Assembly (NCBI GenBank): GCA_030146505.1
Contig: JASLCO010000194.1
Span: 1-5,785 of the forward strand
Length of the DNA stretch: 5,785 nucleotides
Reading direction: 5' to 3'
From: Moraxellaceae bacterium
Lineage (GTDB): Bacteria; Pseudomonadota; Gammaproteobacteria; Pseudomonadales; Moraxellaceae
Positions 1 to 4,998 of the stretch are shown one piece after another. How positions within the stretch are numbered: position 1 is the stretch's first letter; each line of letters starts with the position of its first letter. Under the pieces are notes generated by a model that was given only the letters and a program-made list of their open reading frames with translations, was not told the DNA's origin and ran no database searches. Position numbers and translations under genes: made by a program.

Positions 1-348
1 CTGACCCACTGGGCCGAGCAGGGCGTGCTGTTGCTGAACAGCGTGCTCACCGTGCAGGCCGGCATGGCGGCTTCGCACCAGGGCCATGGCTGGGAAGCGT
101 TTACCGATGCTGTTATCCGTGTGCTCAACGAGCAGCGCGAGCACCTGGTTTTCATGCTCTGGGGCAGCTACGCGCATCGCAAGGGCCGTTTCATTGATGC
201 GAGCCGGCATCTGGTGCTGAAGTCGGTGCACCCTTCGCCGCTTTCTGCCAATCGCGGCGGCTGGTTTGGCTGCCATCATTTTTCCCAGGCCAATCGCTAC
301 CTGGAGGCGCATGGCCAGTCGCCCATAGACTGGTCTGTCCCCGCCTGA
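1..348 (+). CDS. ung: Uracil-DNA glycosylase, C-terminal part (5' end outside window)
   Basis: This is the last 115 residues of family 1 uracil-DNA glycosylase, the cytoplasmic base-excision-repair enzyme that removes uracil from DNA. The reading frame is open from base 1 to a TGA at 346-348. The fragment shows the VLLLN motif, whose Asn (fragment residue 13) corresponds to the uracil-binding Asn123 of E. coli Ung. The HPSPLSA loop carries the catalytic His at fragment residue 77, the counterpart of His187. The spacing between the two residues is the same as in E. coli. The C-terminal HHFSQAN and PIDW segments are also typical of the family. The missing N-terminal half should hold the GQDPYH water-activating loop. 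Aligned to E. coli (229 residues), the end falls about four residues short, so the C-terminus looks intact. The next gene starts 38 bases downstream on the same strand with no terminator between them, so the two may be cotranscribed (inference). Confidence 0.97.
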   Translation: MTHWAEQGVLLLNSVLTVQAGMAASHQGHGWEAFTDAVIRVLNEQREHLVFMLWGSYAHRKGRFIDASRHLVLKSVHPSPLSANRGGWFGCHHFSQANRYLEAHGQSPIDWSVPA

Positions 349-386
349 GTCCGGAAGCGTTTCGACAATTGTCTTGTGAGGTTTCC

Positions 387-1496
387 ATGTCCGATGTTCC
401 CGTCGTATTGCTGGAGGAACGCGCAGCTGCCGATGGCCGCTTTGTCGCCATTGCCACGCTGAACAGCGAGCGCTCGCTGAATTCGCTCAGTCTGGACATG
501 ATCAATATCCTGCTGCCGGCCATGCAGCGCTGGGCACAGGACGAACGTATTGCTGCTGTTTTCCTTCAGGGGGCCGGCGAAAAAGCCTTTTGTGCCGGTG
601 GCGATGTGCGCCGTATCTGTCTCGCCGTGCGCGAGAACGGCGTTGATGATCCCTATGCCCAGGCTTTCTTCACCGAGGAATACAAGCTCGACTATCTCAT
701 CCACACCTTTCCCAAACCGGTGGTTGTGTGGGGGCAGGGCATCGTCATGGGCGGCGGCATAGGCCTCATGAGCGGGGCCTCGCATCGCGTGGTGACGGAA
801 ACTTCCAAGCTGGCCATGCCGGAAATCACCATAGGCCTGTATCCGGATGTGGGCGGCAGCTATTTCCTGTCGCGTGTCAGGGATCGCCTGGGCCTGTTTG
901 TCGGCATGACCGGCGTGCATCTCAATGCGGCTGATGCCCTGTTTATCGGTCTGGCTGATGTCGCTGTTCCGGTGGCGCGGCGCGAGGCGGTGCTTCAGCA
1001 TCTTTGTGAAGAAAGCTTCAGTGACGACAAGGAAACGCGCGAGCTGCAAGTGAGTACGATTCTGATGCGTGAATCACCGCCCATACTTGCCCATTCCGAG
1101 CTCAAGCCACGTGCCGCTGTGCTCAATGCGCGAGCTGCCAGCGATGATCTGGCCATGCTTTATGCAGCACTCACGGCGCCAGCACCGGACGATGCCTGGC
1201 TGGATCGCACGGCAAAAACTCTGGCCAAGGGCTCGCCCACCTCGGCGGCGATTATCCATAGGCAGTGGTTGCGTGGCCGCGACATGAAGCTGGCCGACAT
1301 TTTTCGTGAAGAACTCACGCTTTCCACGCAATGTGCGCGGCATCCGGATTTTATCGAGGGCGTGCGTGCACTGCTGGTGGACAAGGACAATGCTCCGAAA
1401 TGGCAGCCTGCCGAATTGGCTGAAGTTTCTTCTGCCTGGCTGGATGAGCACTATGTGGAACCGTGGCAGGGACCGCATCCTCTTGCTACACTGTAA
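387..1496 (+). CDS. 3-hydroxyisobutyryl-CoA hydrolase-type enoyl-CoA hydratase/isomerase family protein
   Basis: This is a 369-residue crotonase-fold protein of the ECH_2 (HIBCH-like) group. Characterised members hydrolyse 3-hydroxyisobutyryl-CoA to the free acid in valine breakdown. Oxyanion-hole segments are visible as FCAGGDV (68-74) and the GGG turn (122-124). The segment PEITIGLYPDVGG carries Glu146 and Asp154, with the same eight-residue spacing as the catalytic Glu169/Asp177 pair of human HIBCH. The length fits this group (about 350-390) and is longer than simple enoyl-CoA hydratases (about 260). I chose ATG 387 because GTGAGG lies five bases upstream. A TTG six codons earlier (369) is in frame but has no good ribosome site. 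The gene ends in tandem stops (TAA TAG, 1494-1499) followed by a strong hairpin. No other valine-pathway gene is in the window, so the true substrate is open; another beta-hydroxyacyl-CoA is possible. Confidence 0.88.
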   Translation: MSDVPVVLLEERAAADGRFVAIATLNSERSLNSLSLDMINILLPAMQRWAQDERIAAVFLQGAGEKAFCAGGDVRRICLAVRENGVDDPYAQAFFTEEYKLDYLIHTFPKPVVVWGQGIVMGGGIGLMSGASHRVVTETSKLAMPEITIGLYPDVGGSYFLSRVRDRLGLFVGMTGVHLNAADALFIGLADVAVPVARREAVLQHLCEESFSDDKETRELQVSTILMRESPPILAHSELKPRAAVLNARAASDDLAMLYAALTAPAPDDAWLDRTAKTLAKGSPTSAAIIHRQWLRGRDMKLADIFREELTLSTQCARHPDFIEGVRALLVDKDNAPKWQPAELAEVSSAWLDEHYVEPWQGPHPLATL

Positions 1497-1507
1497 TAGC
1501 AAAACCA

Positions 1508-1549
1508 CGCCCATAAAAAATCCCGCGACTGCGGGATTTTTTATGGGCG
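1508..1549. terminator. Bidirectional intrinsic terminator between the CoA hydrolase gene and ygfZ
   Basis: This is a perfect 19-bp inverted repeat (arms 1508-1526 and 1531-1549) with a GACT loop. The core is a GC-rich CCCGC/GCGGG stem flanked by six A (1515-1520) and six T (1537-1542). Each strand therefore reads a GC stem followed by a U run. It lies 11 bases after the plus-strand TAA and 17 bases beyond the minus-strand TGA of ygfZ, so it can end transcription of both convergent genes. Confidence 0.9.
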
Positions 1550-1566
1550 GCCATTGATGCGGGCTG

Positions 1567-2547
1567 TCACTCTTCCTTTTCTGCGGGAAGTGCATAGGGC
1601 AGGGGCTGTACGCTGAGTGCGGTGTTCTTGTCGGCCAGCGTCAGCGCCTGTTCACGGGCCGCCGTATTTTTCACGACAGCCAGAATATCCAGCTGACCCT
1701 GAGTGAGGGCAGACATCACGACATCGCCCACATGACTGTCAGCCGCAAAAATCTCGCCGGACTCAGATAAGGTTGAAGCTTTGCCCCGCAGGCTATAAAG
1801 ACGTTGCTTGAGCTTGCCGCGGAAATAGAGGCGGGCAACCACTTCCTGGCCGGTATAGCAGCCCTTGTTGTAACTCACGGCGGCAATGGCGTGATAGTTG
1901 AGCTCCTGCGGCTGGAAGAGATCACGCGTAGCCGCGAAGATGGTGGCGAGTCCGGCACGGATTTCGGCGGCCCACCAATGGCTCTCGGCAGCGACAGGCA
2001 GACGGTTTTGTGGCCACTGCGCTGTCAGCTTTGCTGCAGGGACTACGAGCAGAAAGCGTGATTCATCCGCAATGCGTATGGCCAGTGTGCCGTCTTCAGC
2101 GCGTGCAACAGCCTCGCGCTCTGGGGTTGCTCCGGCCAATGTCGTAACCGGGGCTGCAGCATCGGGGCCTGCAATGCCCAGAACAGCCAGCGTGCTGCTT
2201 GCATCGGCCAGCGTGGTTTTGGAGAACACCGCGTATTTCTTGAGATGGGTATAAGCCGCTTCCAGTTGATCGGCCGGCAGGACCAGCGCGACATTCTCGC
2301 CATCGGGAATGGCGATGAAGCTGTAGAGCACACGCCCCTTGAGCGAGCAGATGGCGCCGCGACGTACCAGGCCCTTTTCCACATCACGGAAATCCGTGGT
2401 GGCCTGGCCCTGCAGGAATTTCAGGGAGTCGGGGCCGGTCAATGTGAGCACGGCCAGCGATGGCAGGGGAATCAGGGCAGCGCTTCCGGCAAAGCCCACA
2501 GGGTTTGCAGGGCTGTCCTTGAGGAGTTCGGTCCAGGGTGTGGTCAT
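1567..2547 (-). CDS. ygfZ: Folate-binding protein YgfZ (Fe-S enzyme maintenance factor, GcvT-like)
   Basis: This encodes a 326-residue protein of the YgfZ/GcvT (COG0354, mitochondrial CAF17/IBA57-related) family. In E. coli, YgfZ is a cytoplasmic tetrahydrofolate-binding protein needed for full activity of several Fe-S enzymes, including the tRNA methylthiotransferase MiaB. The signature KGCYTGQE is present at 228-235, with the conserved functional Cys at 230. The N-terminal half shows a GcvT-like pattern (LTGPDSLKFLQGQATTD around 36-52, then an R-GAICSLKGRVL stretch around 63-74). The length equals that of E. coli YgfZ. The start is ATG at 2547, and the protein begins as expected for the family, although the ribosome site upstream is weak. 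The gene is divergent from sdhE with a 125-base spacer, the same pairing as in E. coli. It ends at the shared bidirectional hairpin. Confidence 0.95.
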   Translation of the reverse strand: MTTPWTELLKDSPANPVGFAGSAALIPLPSLAVLTLTGPDSLKFLQGQATTDFRDVEKGLVRRGAICSLKGRVLYSFIAIPDGENVALVLPADQLEAAYTHLKKYAVFSKTTLADASSTLAVLGIAGPDAAAPVTTLAGATPEREAVARAEDGTLAIRIADESRFLLVVPAAKLTAQWPQNRLPVAAESHWWAAEIRAGLATIFAATRDLFQPQELNYHAIAAVSYNKGCYTGQEVVARLYFRGKLKQRLYSLRGKASTLSESGEIFAADSHVGDVVMSALTQGQLDILAVVKNTAAREQALTLADKNTALSVQPLPYALPAEKEE

Positions 2548-2608
2548 GATGGTCTTGCAGCAATGTCTTGAGCGGAAAAGATGGAGATGGCGCTTCAGAA
2601 AACAAGCG

Positions 2609-2614
2609 TATAAT
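2609..2614 (+). promoter_or_regulatory. Probable -10 box of the sdhE-ygfX promoter
   Basis: A perfect TATAAT lies in the divergent ygfZ/sdhE spacer. There is no recognisable TTGACA-like -35 element 16-18 bases upstream and no TGn extension, so an activator or a weak -35 would be needed. A start point would fall near 2621, giving a leader of about 50 bases before the ATG at 2673. The same AT block reads ATTATA on the minus strand and could contribute to a ygfZ promoter, but I see no convincing pair of boxes for that direction. Confidence 0.5.
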
Positions 2615-2672
2615 CGCCGCCTGACCGATGAATGACCAGCAGACTCATGCTGGCAAACCAGAGAGTGGAATG

Positions 2673-2927
2673 ATGAGCGAGCTGAGTGCTGAAGAACGTC
2701 GCCTGCAGTGGCATTGCCGACGCGGCCTCAAGGAGCTGGATGTCATTCTCGGTCCGTTCATGGACGAACACTACCGGGATCTCAGTGCCGAGGACAAAGC
2801 CACGTTTGTGCGTCTTGTCGACTGCGAGGATATGGACCTTTTCAACTGGTTCATGCAGCAGGAAAAGCCGGCCGATCCCGCGCTGGAGCATATGATTGAG
2901 CTCATTCTCTCTCGTATGGCGCGTTGA
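2673..2927 (+). CDS. sdhE: FAD assembly factor SdhE (YgfY/CptB; succinate dehydrogenase flavinylation)
   Basis: This is an 84-residue member of the SdhE/Sdh5 (SDHAF2) family. These small cytoplasmic helical proteins bind the SdhA flavoprotein and promote covalent FAD attachment. The defining RGxxE motif is seen as RRGLKELD, with Gly18 and Glu21 matching the functionally important Gly16/Glu19 of the E. coli protein. The second hallmark, DLFNW (55-59), and the KPAD segment (65-68) are also present. I chose ATG 2673 because GAGAG (2661-2665) sits seven bases upstream and the N-terminus then matches family length (E. coli 88). An adjacent ATG at 2670 is equally possible. An in-frame ATG at 2628 would add 15 atypical residues and would start almost at the predicted transcription start. 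The 3' end overlaps ygfX by 32 bases, indicating an operon. Confidence 0.95.
   Translation: MSELSAEERRLQWHCRRGLKELDVILGPFMDEHYRDLSAEDKATFVRLVDCEDMDLFNWFMQQEKPADPALEHMIELILSRMAR
2885..2888 (+). promoter_or_regulatory. Ribosome binding site of ygfX inside sdhE
   Basis: GGAG lies seven bases before the TTG at 2896, within the sdhE coding sequence. It is what decides the ygfX start, because there is no ATG or GTG in frame near the conserved N-terminus. Confidence 0.6.
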
Positions 2928-3354
2928 TTTAAGACTGCGCCCTTCCCGTATTGCATTCTTCCTTCTGGGCCTGCTGCATCTGGCAGCAGCGCTGGCCGTG
3001 CTGCGTGCGGCTCTGCCTCTCTGGTTGCAGCTGCCATTGCTTGCCGGCATTTTCCTGCTGGCCCTGTATGGCTGGCGGCGTGAGCAGGGACAAGCCTTGG
3101 TCCTGCGTGAGCAGGGCACGGACTGGTGGCTGGAAAATGGCAACCGTGCCGGACATGCCGAGCTCGTCAGCAGTCAGGTCTGGCACTATCTCGTGGTGAT
3201 GGATTTTCTGGCGCAGGATGAGCAGGGCGTGTGGCGGCAGCGTGTCGTGGTGCTGGCAGATGCTGTGGCACCTGATGTTTTCCGCAGGCTGCGAGTGCGT
3301 TTGCGATATGGCGCCTTACCTGCCACCAAAAAACTTCCTGGCGCCCTCAAATAA
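2896..3354 (+). CDS. ygfX: YgfX family small inner-membrane protein (CptA), partner gene of sdhE
   Basis: This encodes a 152-residue protein with two closely spaced hydrophobic segments (about 19-40 and 42-60), a following Arg-rich turn, and a soluble C-terminal domain rich in beta-type residues (about 65-140). This architecture, the N-terminal VWRVDLRLRPSR (compare the start of E. coli YgfX, which has LWQSDLR) and the position directly after sdhE identify the YgfX/CptA family. In E. coli it was described as a membrane protein that interacts with SdhE and as a toxin (CptA) inhibiting FtsZ and MreB assembly; its physiological role is less settled. Sequence conservation is low, as is usual for the family. 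The start is a TTG at 2896 with GGAG seven bases upstream, overlapping sdhE by 32 bases, so translation is probably coupled. The stop lies two bases before a hairpin. Confidence 0.85.
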   Translation: MSSFSLVWRVDLRLRPSRIAFFLLGLLHLAAALAVLRAALPLWLQLPLLAGIFLLALYGWRREQGQALVLREQGTDWWLENGNRAGHAELVSSQVWHYLVVMDFLAQDEQGVWRQRVVVLADAVAPDVFRRLRVRLRYGALPATKKLPGALK

Positions 3355-3356
3355 AA

Positions 3357-3385
3357 AGGGGAAAAGCACTTGCTGCTTTTCCCCT
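3357..3385 (-). terminator. Intrinsic terminator of yjgR, also at the end of ygfX
   Basis: This is a 12-bp perfect stem (arms 3357-3368 and 3374-3385) with a five-base loop. Read on the minus strand, the stem is followed by TTTTTATTT, giving a good U tract 19 bases beyond the yjgR stop. On the plus strand no U run follows the stem, but four T lie in its descending arm, so it may also help stop or protect the sdhE-ygfX transcript. It begins two bases after the ygfX stop. Confidence 0.8.
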
Positions 3386-3404
3386 GTATTCCTGAACAAG
3401 ACTC

Positions 3405-4880
3405 TCAGCGCATGGATTTTTGCAGCGAGCCCAGCAGGCCGCGCAGCAATTGCTTGCCTATGCTGCGGCCGACTTCCGAGCTGGCGGCGCGCACCGCACT
3501 TTTGGCTGCCGCTTCCCACACGGTATCTGCCTGCCGGGCTGGCGCTTTGGCGGCCTTGGCATCGGCTTTTGCCTGCGCTTCCGACGCCGCAGTAGCTGCA
3601 GCCTCCTGCGTGCGCGCCGTCAGGCGTTCGTAAGCTGATTCCCTGTCCACCACTTCTTCATAGCGGCCACGAAAAGGCGAGCGCTGCACAGTAGCGGCGC
3701 GCTCTTCCGGTGTGACGGCGCCCAGACGCGAACGCGGCGGGCAGACCTTTGCGCGCTCCACCGGGCTGGGTACGCCGCCTTCGCCCAAGGTGGAAATCAG
3801 GGCTTCGCCTACTCCCATTTCGGTAATGACAGCCGCCACATCCACGCCAGGCTTGGCGCGGAAAGTTTCCGCAGCGGCTTTCACGGCTTTCTGATCTCGC
3901 GGTGTAAAAGCACGCAGGGCATGTTGCACGCGGTTGCCGAGCTGGCCCAGCACACTGTCCGGAATATCCAGCGGATTCTGCGTGACGAAATACACGCCTA
4001 CGCCCTTGGAGCGGATCAGGCGTACCACCTGTTCGATCTTGTCGAGCAGGGCCTTGGGGGCATCGGCAAAAAGCAGATGGGCTTCATCGAAAAAGAACAC
4101 CAGCTTGGGCAGGTCGGCATCGCCGCGCTCGGGCAGGTTTTCATACAGCTCGGAGAGCAGCCACAGCAGGAAAGTGGAGTAGAGCTTGGGTTGCAGGAAG
4201 AGTTTGTCCGCCGCCAGCACATTGATATGGCCACGGCCTTCCAGCGTGGTCTGCATGAAATCTTCCAGCTTGAGTGCAGGCTCGCCGAAGAATTTGTCGG
4301 CACCTTGTTGCTCCAGCGTCAGCAATTCGCGCTGGATGATGCCCAGGGTCTGCTTGCTGACCGTGCCATAGTCCTTGCCGAAGGCGGTGGTATTGTCCAC
4401 GGCAAAGGAGACCAGCGAACGCAGGTCCTTCAGGTCCAGGAGCAGCAGGCCATTGTCATCCGCATATTTGAAGAGCAGGGCCAGTACGCCTTCCTGGGTA
4501 TCGTTGAGATTCATGAGGCGGGAAAGCAGCAGCGGGCCCATATCGGAAATGGTGGCGCGCACCGGATGGCCCTGCTGGCCGAAGACATCCCAGAACACGG
4601 TGGGATAGGCCTGGTTGCGGTAATCCGTGACGCCGAGCTTGGTGGCTCGCTCGGCGAATTTGGGATTGTCGGCGCCTTTTTGCGAAATGCCGGCGAGGTC
4701 GCCCTTGATATCCGCCATGAAGACCGGCACGCCCAGATCGGAAAAACCTTCCGCCAGGACCTGAAGCGTAACGGTCTTGCCGGTACCGGTGGCGCCGGCG
4801 ACCAGGCCGTGGCGATTGGCATAACGGCCTTCGAGATAGCAGGGCAGATCGCCCTTGCCGATAAGAATCTGGTTGCCCAT
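3405..4880 (-). CDS. yjgR: HerA-like P-loop ATPase, DUF853 family (YjgR)
   Basis: This is a 491-residue ATPase of the HerA/FtsK-type helicase-like DUF853 family. It matches what I recall of E. coli YjgR (about 500 residues) along its whole length. Walker A is GATGTGKT (29-36), preceded by the family pattern ANRHGLVAG. Walker B is LVFFFDEAH (260-268), with the acidic pair Asp265/Glu266. VTQNPLDIPDSVLGQLGNR (299-317) is the conserved segment after Walker B. Residues about 424-470 are Ala-rich, probably helical and poorly conserved, before a conserved basic end (GKQLLRGLLGSL, 475-486). I chose ATG 4880 because AGGGA lies about six bases upstream and residues 1-36 then match the family; an upstream in-frame extension to 4967 has no support. 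The cellular role of YjgR is not established. DNA or protein translocation is only inferred from the fold. There is no signal peptide or membrane segment. Confidence 0.93.
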   Translation of the reverse strand: MGNQILIGKGDLPCYLEGRYANRHGLVAGATGTGKTVTLQVLAEGFSDLGVPVFMADIKGDLAGISQKGADNPKFAERATKLGVTDYRNQAYPTVFWDVFGQQGHPVRATISDMGPLLLSRLMNLNDTQEGVLALLFKYADDNGLLLLDLKDLRSLVSFAVDNTTAFGKDYGTVSKQTLGIIQRELLTLEQQGADKFFGEPALKLEDFMQTTLEGRGHINVLAADKLFLQPKLYSTFLLWLLSELYENLPERGDADLPKLVFFFDEAHLLFADAPKALLDKIEQVVRLIRSKGVGVYFVTQNPLDIPDSVLGQLGNRVQHALRAFTPRDQKAVKAAAETFRAKPGVDVAAVITEMGVGEALISTLGEGGVPSPVERAKVCPPRSRLGAVTPEERAATVQRSPFRGRYEEVVDRESAYERLTARTQEAAATAASEAQAKADAKAAKAPARQADTVWEAAAKSAVRAASSEVGRSIGKQLLRGLLGSLQKSMR

Positions 4881-4923
4881 GACGTATCCCTGATCAATGC
4901 AGCTAAGGATGAAAAGATGCCGT

Positions 4924-4952
4924 GGTTTACCGCGCCCTTTGCCGACTGTCAA
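4924..4952 (-). promoter_or_regulatory. Possible sigma-70 promoter for yjgR
   Basis: On the minus strand there is a perfect TTGACA (plus positions 4947-4952) and, after a 17-base spacer, TAAACC (4924-4929). The second hexamer matches the -10 consensus at only three positions, so the call is tentative. It would start transcription some 35 bases before the yjgR ATG. The elements lie inside the inverted repeat at 4929-4962. Confidence 0.35.
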
Positions 4953-4962
4953 AGGGCGCGGT
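4929..4962. repeat. 13-bp inverted repeat between nadB and yjgR
   Basis: Perfect arms at 4929-4941 and 4950-4962 (core GCGCCCTTTG/CAAAGGGCGC) enclose an eight-base loop. It lies 36 bases past the nadB stop and 48 bases before the yjgR start. A GC-rich RNA hairpin would form, but no U run follows it on either strand, so it is not a canonical intrinsic terminator. It could be a factor-assisted nadB terminator, a 3'-end stabiliser, or a protein-binding site, since it overlaps the putative yjgR promoter. Confidence 0.7.
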
Positions 4963-4998
4963 GCCAACTGCCCCGATCGTCACGCTTTCAGTCGGTGC

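Noticed and set aside
297..1049. A 250-codon open frame on the minus strand opposite the CoA hydrolase gene
   Set aside because: It is antisense to a clearly conserved enzyme and overlaps the ung end. It is His/Gln-rich with no family resemblance, so it is a shadow frame.
1074..1595. A 173-codon open frame on the minus strand spanning the terminator hairpin
   Set aside because: It is antisense to the hydrolase. Its N-terminal stretch is only a translation of the hairpin (KNPAVAGFF), a usual artefact of terminators.
2628..2672. An N-terminal extension of SdhE from ATG 2628
   Set aside because: The extra 15 residues have no counterpart in the family, there is no ribosome site, and the start would sit almost on the predicted transcription start.
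2595..3143. A 182-codon open frame on the minus strand across sdhE and ygfX
   Set aside because: It is antisense to two recognised genes, has low-complexity Arg/Ser-rich content and no motif.
2896..3354. Calling sdhE-ygfX a toxin-antitoxin module
   Set aside because: The CptA/CptB label exists in the literature for E. coli, but SdhE has a well-supported flavinylation role and nothing in this sequence independently supports a toxin-antitoxin function.
4881..4967. An N-terminal extension of YjgR by 29 residues
   Set aside because: It translates the inverted repeat and spacer. The conserved protein and a good AGGGA ribosome site both point to ATG 4880.
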